Positions 1-10,808 are shown, counted from the stretch's first letter. The stretch is DNA of 64,000 nucleotides from Cichorium intybus (GCA_023525715.1 CM042013.1:79173494-79237493); one strand, 5' to 3'. Numbers and translations: made by a program. Notes: generated from the sequence alone by a model not told the origin.

Positions 1-919
1 GAAGATGGAGGAAATGTCAAGTTTGGGAACAACAAAACATGTCCTATAAGAGGCTATGGGAAAATAACCAATGTAAAATTTACTATCAATCGAGTAGCAT
101 ACGTAGAAGGACTTAAACACAACGTAGTCAGTGTCTCACAACTAGTTGTGGGAACTGGCCTAAAAGTCTCATTCGATGAAGCTGGAAGTGTAATAAAGAA
201 GAAAAAGACTAAGGAAGTCTTGCTAAAATCTTCAAGGAAGGATGAAATGTATCCACTGGATATGAAGCCAATTGTTGGGACACCTTCCACCTGTCTACTC
301 TCAAAAGCCACTTCGGATATCAGCTGGCTATGGCATTGGAGGCTCTCTCATCTGAACTTCAAGAATATCAACAAGCTTGTTGCTCTTGACCTTGTCCAAG
401 GTATGCCTACACTGAAGTTTGACAATGACACTTTGTGTGCTGCTTGCGAGCATGGAAAGCAAAAACGAAAAGCTCATCCGATTACAATAGACTCCAAGAT
501 CACCGAACCTCTTGAACTACTACACATTGATCTTTGTGGTCCCTCAACGGTTGAATCCCTTGGAGGAAAGAAATACATATTAGTAATCATGGATGATTTC
601 TCATGATTCACATGGGTTATCTTTCTACGAAAAAAGTCAGACACACCCGCAGAACTCATAGCCTTCATCAAGCAAATCCAGCTTCATTTAAAGAAACCTG
701 TACGAGCGATCCGAAGTGACAATGGTACTGAATTTAAAAATCAAACAATTGAGTCGTATCTGAAGGAGGAGGGCATTACTCACAATTTTTCAGCCCCTAT
801 ACTCCACAGTAAAATGGTGTAGTTGAGCGAAGAAATCGATCCTTATGCGAAGCGGCAAGGACCATGCTTGACTATGCGAATCTTCCAATGTACTTCTGGG
901 CCGAAGCTATTGCAACTGC
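1..919 (+). pseudogene. Pre-integrase and integrase core of element A (broken)
   Basis: The reading frame is open from base 1. It shows the GAG-pre-integrase zinc region (WLWHWRLSHLNF, then CAAC), the first catalytic aspartate in LLHIDLCGP, and the second in RSDNGTEF. The frame is broken at least three ways: a TGA at 604-606 where the family has DDFSRFTW (fits CGA to TGA deamination), a one-base loss near 800 just before the PYTPQQNG-type motif, and a TAA inside that motif. Downstream codons for the ERRNRS and YFWAEA region are readable in another frame. This would have encoded the DDE integrase that inserts the cDNA. It is non-functional as it stands. Confidence 0.85.
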
Positions 920-1909
920 ATGCTTCACCCAGAATTGATCCTACATTTACAGACGCTTAACATCACTCCATACGAAGTCATTAACAAAAAGAAACGAAAT
1001 GTCAAATACTTCCATCTCTTCGGTTGCCGATGCTTCATCATGAGACTCAAACCTGGTACTACGAAGTTTGCATGTAAATCTGATGATGGTGTTTTCCTTG
1101 GCTACTCACACTCTGCGAAAGCATATCGTGTACTAAATAAGACAACAAGGAATATCGAGGAAACTTTCAATCTGACGTTTGATGATGATTACATAAAGAA
1201 ATCAGAAACACTCTTCCCTCGCTCCTCTATTTTTCCAGAACAACCAACCGAAATTATACCTCTGAACTCCTTCAATATTGATTTTTCCTTCCTATTTGAC
1301 AGTCCTGATCATGCAATAGATGCTGAATCAAATACGAAGGACAATAATATACCAGAAATCAACAAGCTCGCCGATGATACTTCCACAACTGAACCTTCCA
1401 AAGAAAAGACATCTTCGGTTGAGGGGGAGTCAGAAACATCTACGCAAAAAGGTCCTTTGGTTGAGGGGGAGTCAGAGACAACTAAGCAATCAGATCCTTT
1501 GGTTGAGGGGGAGTGTGAAATATTCAACCCAAAGGATTCTTCGATTGTAGAGGACTTTTCAAAATCTACATCATCTAATTCAAAGGATGCTCACTCTACA
1601 GAACCACCAAGCTCATCTTCAACACAAACCCCTTCTCAATTCGAGAGGGAGTCATCTGACAAGCCAGATTCTGTTGAGGCGCAGCAACCAATTCCTGACA
1701 AAACACCCGAAGACAATCAGTCAACTTCGGATTATCCATCTAATACCGAGGAAGTGCATGGAGAAACTCCGCCAGAATATGATCCTGCTTACCCACCTCT
1801 TGAAAAAAGGACAAGAGATCATCCGAAGACTCAGGTAATTGGTAATCCAGATGAAAAGGTACTTACTCGATCTCAATTAAAAGCTAAGCAAAATGAATTA
1901 AACAAATGA
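920..1909 (+). pseudogene. Integrase C-terminal part and acidic linker of element A
   Basis: This stretch (~330 codons) continues the copia polyprotein in another frame. Family similarity begins near 955 (NITPYEVI, then FGCRCF and FLGYS), so the first ATG at 920 is not a real start. After about residue 140 the sequence becomes a low-complexity acidic, Ser/Thr-rich linker between integrase and RT. It contains three tandem copies of a VEGESET-like unit whose DNA repeats the run GGTTGAGGGGGAGT (near 1418, 1458 and 1500). Those G-runs resemble the element's own polypurine tract. A TGA at 1907-1909 ends it before the RT. Confidence 0.75.
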
Positions 1910-1921
1910 TCAGACTATTGC

Positions 1922-3463
1922 ATGTTTAATGTCTTCATTTCAAAAGTAGAACCTAAAAATGTAAAAGAAGCTTTTCAACACTCAGATTGGGTTGAGGCCA
2001 TGCAGAATGAGTTGGCTGAATTTGAACGAAACAAAGTGTGGCGTTTAATTCCTAAACCAACCAACTCCTCTGTAGTAGGTATTAAATGGGTCTTTCGAAA
2101 TAAACTTGATACAGAATGTAACATCGTCTGAAGCAAAGCAAGACTAGTTGTCAAAGGATATTGTCAACATGAGGGAATCGATTATGATGAAACCTTCGCT
2201 CCTGTTGCCAGACTTGAGTCCGTCCGAATCTTTTTGGCATTTGCTGCCCATAAAAACTTTGATGTCTACCAAATTGATGTCAAATGTGCATTTTTAAACG
2301 GTGAACTTGAGGAAACAGTGTATGTGGAACAACCACCTGGTTTTATAAACGAAAAATACTCAAATCACTGTTATATCCTTGACAAGGTAGTCTATGGGCT
2401 AAAGCAAGCACCAAGGGCATGGTACGAAACTTTAACCAGGTTTTTAAAACAATCAAACTTCAAACAAGGTTCTGTTGATCCCACTCTCTTCAGAAACAAA
2501 GTTGGTAATCATCTCATGTTAGTTCAAATCTACGTGGATGATATCATCTTCGGATCAACACACCTTGAACTTTCAAAAGATTCCGAAACCCTCATGAAAA
2601 GCAAGTTTCAGATGAGCATGATGGGAAAAATAAATTAATTTCTCGGACTACAAGTTAGACAAACATCCTAAGGCATCTTCATAAACCAAGAAAAATATAC
2701 ACGAAGTCTGTTGGAGAAATTTGGGATGGAAAACTCTTCAAATGCGAAGGTTCCCATGGCTGGTGGTACAAGACTAACACCTTCGCTTGACAAACCGGTG
2801 GTTGATCAGAAAGTCTACACGAGCGTGATCGGGTCTTTACTTTACTTAACTGCCAGTCGCCCAGATATACTGTTCTCATTTTGTAATTGTGCACGATATC
2901 AGGAGAATCCAAGAGAGCCCAATCTAGCTGTAGTCACGACAATCTTTCGCTATCTTCATCGTACGCCTTCTCTTGGTTTATGGTACCTTGCCAACTCAGG
3001 CTTCTTTCTTCAAGCATACTCCGATACTGATCTGGGAGGGTGTGCAGTTGATCCTAAAAGCACTTCGGGTGGATGTCAGTTTCTAGATGGCAAACTCATC
3101 AGCTGGCAATCGAAAAAGCAAACATGTGTTTCCATCTCCACAGCCGAAGCCGAGTACATTGCTGCTGCTGCATGCACTTCTCAGATGATTCGGGTTCAAA
3201 GTCAACTACATGACTATGCAATCCACATGCGAAGAATACCTCTCTTCTGTGACTCAGAAAGTGCAAATTCGAAGACCAAACACATTTGTCTCCGATATCA
3301 CTTTATTAAAAGTCATGTAGAGGAAGGAAATATTGAGGTTCATTTCGTTCATACGAATGATCACCTGGCAGATATCTTCACTAAATCCCTTGATGAAGAA
3401 GCAGTCACACGAATCATTCATGGGCTAGGCATGCTTGAGTCATCCGCAGTTCCAAACACATAG
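1922..3463 (+). pseudogene. Reverse transcriptase and RNase H of element A (three stops)
   Basis: One reading frame carries the whole RT and RNase H: WVEAMQNELAEFE, KWVFRNK, VDVYQIDVKCAFLNGE-type catalytic region, the YVDDIIFGS active site (near 2530), and the RNase H segment with SISTAEAEYIAAA. It is interrupted by TGA at 2129-2131, TAA at 2636-2638 and another TAA near 2669. The RNase H C-terminal region is about nine residues shorter than in element B at the SANSKTKH position. The frame ends at 3463 with the usual LGMLES tail. It would synthesise cDNA and degrade the RNA template; here it is dead. Confidence 0.88.
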
Positions 3464-5102
3464 TCAGCTAAGTACCTTCAAGCCAAAATATTTTTTTCTT
3501 CATTTTTTTATTTGAAGTTTTTTTTTTGAAAATTTTTACTTTTAAGTTTTTTTTCTTCTTAAATTTTTTTTCTTTTAGATATTTTTTTATCAGAAGCGAT
3601 ACTATTTATAAACGAACCTTCGGTTCCTTTCGGATAAGGGTTAACTAAAAAGTTACTATTCACATCCGACGCTTCGGTTCGCTTCTGATTACACTAAAAT
3701 TCTGACTTCTGTCCATAGCAACGTGTATGACTCTTTCATCCGAATCAAAACATTGCAAAATCTCATTCACCATTAAAGCACCAAACGGGGTTTTTAGAGT
3801 CTGTTAAACATATCTCATTGGACTAAGGGGTATTTAGGACTCGACTTGCAACATCGATAACACTTTGGATGATCTGATCATGGTTAAAGACCTTTTGACT
3901 TGTCCATACTTCGTACAAGCCTATATGTAACCCTCATGTCTTACTTGTACCCAGTGGTTCTATCCTTCACATAAGCATATAACTAATCAAGAAGACTTAG
4001 TCTTTTCAGGATATGTTCCATGTGTTTCGTGGTGGTAAACATCTGGCAACTTCTAATACGAAGCAACAAATTTAATGTCAATTATTACTAATGGGATTTC
4101 TGATGCTATTTATGAAAAATTCATTTTCGCAATATTCCCAATATGAATAAATGAAAATAATGAAGAGCACTAAATGCCAAAATACTTCCAAAGGAAAGGA
4201 AACAGCTAGTAAAGCACTTTCAAAAACGTCTATCTTCGGATACACTAAAGAATCAACAATAAGATTATCAATAAACGAAGTGCTCAAGGCGTACCCCCTG
4301 TCTTCAATGCAACACTCAGGATCTCCTGTGACACAGTTGAGAACCGGGTTGGGGTTATGAACATCTCAGTAACCTGTCTTCAGTGACAAAGGTGGAGTAG
4401 TGCACAACTTTCAAAGTCTTGTCATCCGAAATGCTTGTTCAAATACTCCATCAGGTGAATCGAGAAAATTTTTATAAACGAATCCCATAAATACTTCAAT
4501 TGTTAAAAGTATCTATTCGTATCAGGATGTGTCATCATCTAAGGTTACTCTATGTAATATTTGGAATCTTATACTAGCCAACTAAGTTTACATAAAGGCG
4601 ACGGTGGAAAACTTACACTGGGTTCAGCTATCCACATGAATGCACATTACATTAATCTTGTTCGGATATGAAGGAGTCATAAGGACTTCCTAGAATAATC
4701 AGCTCTCGTCCTTTGAATTTAACCAAAAACCATATTTTTCCAAAACTAAATGGATCCTTGTTTTATAACTTTGGATGAGTAGCATGAATGAATTATGAGC
4801 AAACTTCGGTTGTACATTCAAAAAAATTTCAAAACACCAAAAATATTTTATTATTATTATATCGTATGGTAATTTTGTTTGTTGAGATTTAACGAGAAAC
4901 CTGAGATCTTTACTGATCTTATTTTACATTGGGAAATGCAGGAACCAATAGAAATCAAGCACAACGGTTACTTGGGATGATGCAGCTGTCACACAGATAA
5001 AAAGGGAATGTCCCCTCAACTTACGGATGACATGGAGGAACCCCATTCGACCGTTCAAACACCAGCAATAAATGCACATTCTCTCTCCACTCATCAAAGT
5101 AG
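3464..5102 (+). other. Non-coding spacer between pol and the env-like ORF of element A
   Basis: No coding frame is convincing here. The first 150 bases are T-rich runs. At 3589-3689 an exact 11-bp inverted repeat (ATCAGAAGCGA and its complement) encloses a small GAACC-TTC-GGTTC hairpin (3614-3626) and a TATA-like TATTTATAAAC (3603-3613). The CGAAG/CTTCGG words seen here recur throughout the element. Long spacers between pol and the downstream ORF are normal for env-carrying Sireviruses. Confidence 0.55.
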
Positions 5103-5215
5103 TATATATACGGAATGACTCTTCCATTCATCCCTTCCGTTTCAAATTTCTCTGAACCTGCAACTAAAACTTTCCAAAGATTCACAACTCTCAATCCTCA
5201 AAATCAATTACCATG
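5103..5215 (+). promoter_or_regulatory. Putative internal core promoter and leader of the env-like ORF
   Basis: A TATATATA box (5103-5110) is followed by a pyrimidine-rich stretch at the expected start-site distance (CTCTTCCATTCATCCCTTCC), an AC-rich leader without an upstream ATG, and an ATG at 5213 in a strong plant start context (ACCATGGCC). Together these look like a normal plant promoter and 5' UTR inside the retroelement, about 1.75 kb after the end of pol. Expression is inference only. Confidence 0.45.
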
Positions 5216-6262
5216 GCCACCGATGATATTTCATTCACAGCAGGGGATGCTGACTTAGTTCCTGATCTTAACCCTATGTCGGCAAACCACATTACAAACC
5301 TCGACCCTAAAGCTTACTCATCTACAATGGCGATGTTGGTTGTATGTCTACGCCAGTCACCTCTTTCCTACGCCATGACTGCAACTGCTCAAGTTCCAAA
5401 ATTATGGGTTAACAGGGCACACCATACTGCACGTCTGAATGCAGACGGTCAATCTATGCCCTTTGAAATAGTCACCGTCGATGACACCAATAAAACCATT
5501 ACAGACAAGAAGGACCAATTCGCGAAAATCCTTCAACTCCCGGTGTCTGGACGGTTTCAGATGGCATCTCAGTCTGAGATCTTTAACATGCTCAACGAGA
5601 TGGGGCATACACCGATCACACGCACAACGAGTTCCTTCAAAAAGAACAGATTACCTTCAGTTTGGGGTTATTTCTTCAGCATTATTCTATGAAGTCTATT
5701 TGGCAGGACTTCGGGCCTTGATTCAGTTGCTTACACATTCTTGCAACTAAAGTACGGTATATACTATAATGTTCCAGTTGATTATATTTCAATTCTTTGG
5801 ACCGATTTCACTACTTACCAGAACCATGCGAAGAGGGCCACAGACATCGCATCCATACGGTTCTCGGCACTGATTGTCCAAGTTTTATATTCACACGAAA
5901 AGATACCAGTGCCTTCTGAACTACCTGTTCATGATTTCCATCAAGTCCAGATTCCTTCAAGTTCAACTTCGGATGACAGAATGGAATTCATTGCTCAAAT
6001 TCCTGAGGCGATGCTGTGCAAGGTTCCAGATGATAATCTTACTTTGATCGAGTACCGCAAGACGATCACGAAACCTGCACCCCTTGGGGTTTTCACAAGA
6101 GTCATCGAATCCGAACTTCCTAAAGCTAAGGGTGGCAAACGAAAAGGCACAGCCGAACCATCCGAAGCCCCAGCCAAGAACTCAAAAACACGAAAGAAAA
6201 CCCACGCCGTTAAGCCATCCAATAAGAAGCCAGCACAATCTTCAGGACCACCAACACCTTGA
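5213..6262 (+). pseudogene. Env-like downstream ORF of element A, N-terminal part (frameshifted)
   Basis: The ORF starts at 5213 (MATDDISFTAG) and reads to a stop at 5692, then resumes in the same frame at 5741-6262 after a shifted stretch. The protein is not gag, protease, integrase or RT. It resembles, from memory, the conserved N-terminal part of Sirevirus env-like/ORF2 proteins (PKLWVNRAHHTARL and MLNEMGHTP blocks, then YGIYYNVPVDYISILW). After about 6090 it becomes strongly basic (KGGKRKG, SKTRKKTH), which could be a nuclear or nucleic-acid-binding tail. I see no signal peptide or clear transmembrane segment, so the name env-like reflects position in the element, not proven membrane function. 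It ends at a TGA at 6260-6262. Confidence 0.6.
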
Positions 6263-7136
6263 TCCGAAGAGGAAGAAGAAGAAGAGGAAGAACACTCTCA
6301 TCAGGAGGATACCACCATCCCCCATCACCAACTGAAACAACTACTACGGTACCTCCTTCTGATCCCATTGTGTCTTTAACTGAAAATCCGGTGGTGTCTG
6401 CACATATGACCACTATTGAAACATCTAATGTGGAGACAAGTCATATTGAGACCCTTGTGCACACATCTGATGTGGACACAAGTCTCACATCCGATGATCC
6501 AACTGCCACAACTCCACTATTTCCACCACCGAAGTAGATGACACCAATCTTCACAACAACAACAGAAGTACCTCCTCCGATTCATTCTTTCTTTATGGAC
6601 GACATGGTTGATTCTCCCTCTTCCCATGAAACCGAAAAAGAAGAGGATGATTATTTTGAAACAGCCCCAGTACACATCCAAGATGATGATGATGAACCAG
6701 ACATGATCCTGGTGTCAATGAAACAGTTCCGCCAACTCAATGCGAAATTAAACATTCTGATTCGAGCCCAGACCATATACACTTCGGACAAAGGGTAAGG
6801 GGTAACTACAGTTCACTTGGCGGAATCACTTACGTCTTTTGAGGAAACCATCACAACGAAAGTTAACAAGAAGATAGATGAGGCAGTCAAGATTGTGGAA
6901 ACCGATGTCAAACAGTTGACACGAAATGTTTTGGAAAAGGTGGCCTGCGATGCAAGGCAGTTGAAAAGATTGTTGAAGAAAACTCACAACTGATTTAGGA
7001 TCAACATACAGAAAAACTCAATAACGTAGTCACCAATCTTGGCAGTGCACACAAAGAAGTTCAAGCCAAACTTACATCTCTCACACTTTCGGTTGAAAAT
7101 TTTTCGAAAAGAAGTGCTGAGGAATTTGACGTTTAA
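6263..7136 (+). pseudogene. Env-like ORF of element A, acidic and coiled-coil middle part
   Basis: Coding continues in shifting frames. An acidic block (a run of GAA/GAG codons right after the 6262 stop) leads into a Thr/Pro/Ser-rich segment (6319-6798) with acidic patches such as EKEEDD and DDDDEPDM. After a TAA at 6796-6798 a heptad-like region follows (ESLTSFEETI, KVNKKIDEAVKIV, VKQLTRNVLEKV) that looks like a coiled coil. At least three stops or shifts occur here. No enzymatic motif is visible. The order basic, acidic, coiled coil fits a structural protein. Confidence 0.5.
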
Positions 7137-8610
7137 TTGACAAGTTTACGAAAAGCTGTCGATGCGAAGAAAACCATTGCAGAATACGAACCGAAGGTGC
7201 ATGAGTTAAATGCGTACAGAGAAGAACAGAAAATAAGCGACCAGCTGATGAAGATTTTGGTCTCTCAAACCACCACCTCCATCCGAAATGATATTGCACC
7301 TCTTCTTACACTGGTTAGTCGGTTACCAGGTGCTCTGAAGCCCTTAGTGCTTTCGTCACAAGGGGGAGAAGGGCCTCGACTAACAGAAGGACAAACACGC
7401 ATCACCATCGCACCAACAGCAATAATCACAATCCTCGCACCACTATCAACTATTACCACTGGTCCAACAACAAAATCAACTTTCGGATTTACTTCAGCAA
7501 CAACAATCTCCACAATATCAACATCAACAACAGCTCCTTCAGTTTGGGGACAAACCACACCAATGATAACCGAACCCACCTCCAGCCTCATAAAAAGATT
7601 TTCTGGTGGTATTAAAATCGGAGCAAGTTCTGCACCATCATCCACTTCAACAAAAACAACAACTTCTCAAGTTCCACCTGAGATAGGCCCTTCGGTTGAT
7701 AAGGGAAAGAAGATTGCTATGGAACTGTCAAAGTCTGAGGAGAAGAAAAAGAAGGCAGAAGAGTATGAAAAGCTAAGGCATCTGTATGTAATCTCAAGAG
7801 ACAGGGCAGGAAAGAAAGAAGTCTTGGGTCCAGTGAACAAGATATGGACATATGAGACAATTATGAATTTGGCCTTTACCACTGTGGAAATGTTTGATCG
7901 TTTGCCACTAATGTCATTCAGTGATGAGAATATGACTGAGTTACAACTTGATATCCTATTCAATCCAAAGCTCTTTGCTGCTAATGTCTATGACATTGAG
8001 TTTGATCCAGCTAAGAAGAGAAAGTTTCAAGAGCAAACAGCCAGATTTCATGCGAACCTTGCTGCTGATCAAACACATGTCTGGTCTTGCCTAAAGATTG
8101 TTGGGATTGATCGAATCGAGATAGGACGACTCTTTGAAGAAACATATCAAAATTTCACCTATCATGTCCGAAGAAGGGAACAGAAGATGGAAAGCTCTTT
8201 CACTGTGGCAGATTTTCCACTTATGAATCCAAACGACTTCATAGTACTTGTTGAAAGATTCTACAGCTTGACACAAACAAGAATCTCCCAGCGGGTTGGT
8301 CTGACAAAAGGTCAAAGAATAATTGGAAGATTTATGGGTTCATATCTTCGAAACTTCGCCCTTTATGATTCTACAGAAACCATGGGGAGTAGTTTACAAG
8401 GGAAAGCTGACAAAGAAAAGTCCACTGAAGACGTTATTTATTGATATGGATGAGAAAGAAAAGTTTCCTTCTACCTTTTTGGAAGGAATGATAGCAAGAG
8501 TGACGGTCAATAATGAGAACTCAGATGATGCGAAGCTTGAGTTGTGTACTCATCTGAAGTGGTGGTTACAGATTCGGAGAGAATTGAGCAAAGCCTATCA
8601 TATGTTATAG
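7137..8610 (+). pseudogene. Env-like ORF of element A, C-terminal part
   Basis: A 435-codon frame (to 8444) has no credible start of its own and continues the coiled coil (LTSLRKAVDAKKTIAEYEPKV). A Ser/Thr-rich linker (residues ~100-190), a charged helix (KSEEKKKKAEEYEKLRHL) and a compact, conserved-looking C-terminal region (residues ~235-420) follow. One frameshift near 8430 moves the last ~55 codons into another frame that ends at 8610. Only 24 bases separate that stop from the polypurine tract, so this is the last gene of the element. I recognise no domain beyond likeness to Sirevirus downstream ORFs. Confidence 0.5.
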
Positions 8611-8634
8611 AATTCGGATACCTGACATCTTCAC

Positions 8635-8649
8635 CACAAAGGGGGAGAA
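8635..8649 (+). promoter_or_regulatory. Polypurine tract of element A
   Basis: ACAAAGGGGGAGAA directly precedes the TGTTAGGA start of the 3' LTR. It is the expected primer site for plus-strand DNA synthesis. A near copy (CAAGGGGGAGAAG) lies inside the env-like ORF near 7358-7371. Confidence 0.8.
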
Positions 8650-9077
8650 TGTTAGGATTCTGATTGTGATGATATTTGATATCTGAAGTACATATGTTCT
8701 TGTCCGAAGCTTTTGAAGTATGCGAAGTGAGAGGTTGATACGAAGCCGGTGATAATACGAAGTTGGTGTGCTTATCAGAAGACTGTTATGTTTTGTACTT
8801 ATCTTTTGTTAGAGATAATGTCAAGGGTTTTAATACTTATCTGTAACTAATTGGATTAAGTGTTTATCCAATTACAACTTAGTATATAAACACCATCAAC
8901 CCTAGATATCTAGAATGTACTTTTTACACAATCGTTTATTCTTTGTAACGTTTTTCATAGTTGCTCATCATAAAGATTTGGAGCACTATCCGTTTACATT
9001 GAATAAAATCATTCGACTGGTTGAATATTCATACACTTGTTCTCGTTGTTTGCTTTCATTGATTAATTAGTCTTACA
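8650..9077 (+). repeat. 3' LTR of element A
   Basis: The LTR starts TGTTAGGATTC right after the polypurine tract and probably ends TCTTACA at 9077, giving TG...CA ends and about 428 bp. The right edge is inferred because the other LTR is outside the window. U3 holds five CGAAG words in 8706-8765. A TATATAAAC box (8883-8891) lies within it. Confidence 0.65.
8883..8891 (+). promoter_or_regulatory. TATA box in 3' LTR of element A
   Basis: TATATAAAC in an otherwise ordinary AT-rich context, followed by a CAACCCTAGATATC leader. This is the likely RNA polymerase II start region for the element. Confidence 0.6.
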
Positions 9078-9107
9078 CTCACTATAACCTAGTCGAGATC
9101 ATATTGC

Positions 9108-9330
9108 AGCCACCGAAATCAAATAAACCCTAACCGAAATCAAAACAGCCGCCGAAAACTTCAATTACCTAACCGAAATTCAGCACTAGCCATCGAAATC
9201 AAGAAAAACCCTAACCGAAAACAGCTTTGTGCCACCGAAATCAAGGAACCCTAACCGAAATCCATGAGATGCCGCCGAAAACTCCTGATGCCCTAACCGA
9301 TATTGCTTAACAGTCGCCGAAATCCCAAAA
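9108..9330 (-). repeat. CCGAAA-rich interspersed short repeat in leader of element F
   Basis: About eleven CCGAAA/TCGAAA words occur in ~220 bp, mostly alternating between GCC(A/G)CCGAAA and CCCTAACCGAAA contexts. The second form contains the plant telo-box core ACCCTAA. No reading frame explains it. The same CCGAAA word forms the hairpins in F's LTR. Confidence 0.6.
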
Positions 9331-9531
9331 TTCTTATTTGAAAACACGTTTTTGTGCGAAATTTTGAGTTTTAAGGATCAAAACAGATGGTTTTTTCAGA
9401 AAAAATGAAGAACACGGTGAACACCACACAGAAAAATCTTCCAAAACAGTCCAAAAACTCCAAAATCTCCAAAACTCCAAGCAAAGGTTTCGAAAAATTG
9501 ATACCAAAACAGCCAAAAACACAAGTTTTGA

Positions 9532-9544
9532 GGCTCTGATACCA
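9532..9544 (-). promoter_or_regulatory. Primer binding site (tRNA-iMet) of element F
   Basis: GGCTCTGATACCA on the plus strand is the complement of TGGTATCAGAGCC, the site that pairs with the 3' end of initiator tRNA-Met in plant LTR elements. It lies two bases from the LTR end. Confidence 0.85.
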
Positions 9545-9546
9545 CT

Positions 9547-9989
9547 TGTAAGTCCCAAAATTTCAAGATCTATCCAAGGGATCAACCAATCACTTGATTG
9601 TGCAGAATCCAATCAAGTAATCAATCCGAAACAATAAAGAACGTGGTGTAAACTTCAATGCACTCGATTATATTCAAGAATCGACTAGTATATAAGTGTT
9701 TGTGATCGATTGCACAATGTTTCTCTAACTCTCTAAGCTCCCAATTCGATCAAGACAACTAATGACGGCTACAAAAACTATATATATATTTCCTAATGAC
9801 CTAAGCCCACCGTCATACAGCCCAACCGAGAATGCCAAGCCCAGCCCACCGAAATCCTTTGGATTTCGGTCATGACCACCGAGAACCAGGTGGTTTTCGG
9901 TCCCTGACCGAAAACTCCAAACAGCCCATTTAATTGCGAATTTAGCCCATGAAATGTAAATCTTAAAGCAACTAAAATATGTCCTAACA
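9547..9989 (-). repeat. 5' LTR of element F
   Basis: The 443-bp segment has TG...CA ends (plus-strand TGTAAGTCCC to GTCCTAACA), with the primer site outside its left edge. A minus-strand TATATATATAG box lies at 9778-9788. Just upstream of it on the minus strand are two perfect or near-perfect hairpins: 9848-9870 (arms ACCGAAATCC) and 9878-9901 (arms ACCGAGAACCA, one mismatch). Confidence 0.7.
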
Positions 9990-10144
9990 AGTACCTTCAG
10001 ATTGCACAATGCCTCCATCCTTTACATAATGTTTTGAACCATCAAGTTCCAAATCTGCTTCATTAACATCTAAAAGCATACAATAGTACTTTAATATGAA
10101 ATGTAGTTTTATGAGTGATTAGTACTTATTAATGTAATAAACTT

Positions 10145-10808
10145 TTAGATCGACAAAATACTACCTTGATATATCTCATCATCCTCATCAACAAGAACCA
10201 ACTTTCTCTTTGCTCTGCTTCTAATACAATTAGGTTCTGCCACATTTTCTTTGGATAGCAATGATTGTGCCATTTTATTACTCAAGATTAAATCACCCAT
10301 GGTAATTCTTTCTCTGGATTGATTCTCTTTTGTTGAATTAGAATCCAATGCAAACTTATTGGAAACCGTTGGAGCAACCACCCGACGTTGCTTTGCTAGA
10401 TCAGCAGATCTATTCATTGATAGTGGAGCAATACATTGTGGATGACGTTGTTGTAAGAAATTCTGTTTTTATCAAACATGAACTGTACAAAAATAAAATA
10501 ATAAAAGTTGATAATCTAATTACCTTTTTCCATACTTCAACACTTGTAGCAACTTCTCGGTACTCTCCATCGCTATCATCATCCAAATCAGGAATATAAT
10601 TTACATCTCTTGCACCGATATATGTTTGTTTCACTTTCTTTTTATTTGTCTTTCGACTTTCTACCAAAGTTGTCAAAGAGTTTGCTATGCTTTTAACTCC
10701 TAAATCTCGTAGTCTTGCTTGGTTTTCTTGAACCCTTAAAAGTCTATTCTTTTCATAATCGTTCATTTGTCTCTGTGAACCTTGATATTGATTGTTTTGT
10801 TTTCCCAT
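10145..10808 (-). CDS. TNPA-like CACTA protein, two exons plus truncated 3' end
   Basis: Exon 1 runs from the ATG at 10808 to about 10525 and starts MGKQNNQYQGSQRQ. It is rich in charged residues (DYEKNRLLRVQENQARLRDL, then an acidic DLDDDSDGEY patch). A likely intron (minus-strand GTAATTAG ... TTTGTACAG, about 10524-10487) leads into exon 2, which continues through RSADLAKQRRVVAPT and down to about 10145. The arrangement downstream of TNP2 on the same strand, and the small basic/acidic character, fit the second CACTA protein, which in Spm binds subterminal repeats. The 3' end is unresolved. Assignment rests on context and weak similarity from memory. Confidence 0.5.

Larger units (their letters stand above)
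1..9077 (+). mobile_element. Element A: degenerate Sirevirus-like Ty1/copia retrotransposon, 5' part outside window
   Basis: In order on the plus strand I see pre-integrase and integrase, reverse transcriptase, RNase H, a long spacer, a downstream non-pol ORF, a polypurine tract and a 3' LTR with a TATA box. Integrase before RT is the Ty1/copia order, and an extra env-like ORF between pol and the 3' LTR is the hallmark of the Sirevirus (SIRE/Maximus) lineage. The 5' LTR and gag lie left of the window. Many stops and frameshifts show the copy is dead. Lineage is inferred from gene order, not from a tree. The bases after the LTR (9078-9082, CTCAC) could be a target duplication but cannot be checked here. 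Confidence 0.75.
9078..9989 (-). mobile_element. Element F: 5' LTR, primer site and leader of a minus-strand LTR retrotransposon
   Basis: Reading the minus strand from 9989: an LTR (TGTTAGGAC to ACTTACA), two bases, a tRNA-iMet primer site, and ~450 bp of leader that stops where element A's LTR ends. The rest of F would lie left of A, outside the window. The simplest reading is that A inserted into F's leader. The AGTAC at 9990-9994 is the candidate target duplication. Confidence 0.6.

Noticed and set aside
9080..9090. CACTATAACC as the missing left end of CACTA 1
   Set aside because: Only CACTAT matches the other terminus (CACTATTACAAAA) and no subterminal repeats follow. It lies at the edge of element A's LTR.
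9120..9300. CCCTAA words as an interstitial telomere repeat
   Set aside because: They are not in tandem, the unit is CCCTAACCGAAA and not CCCTAAA, and they sit in a retrotransposon leader.
10348..10599. Plus-strand ORF opposite the TNPA-like gene
   Set aside because: It is a shadow of the minus-strand exons and intron.
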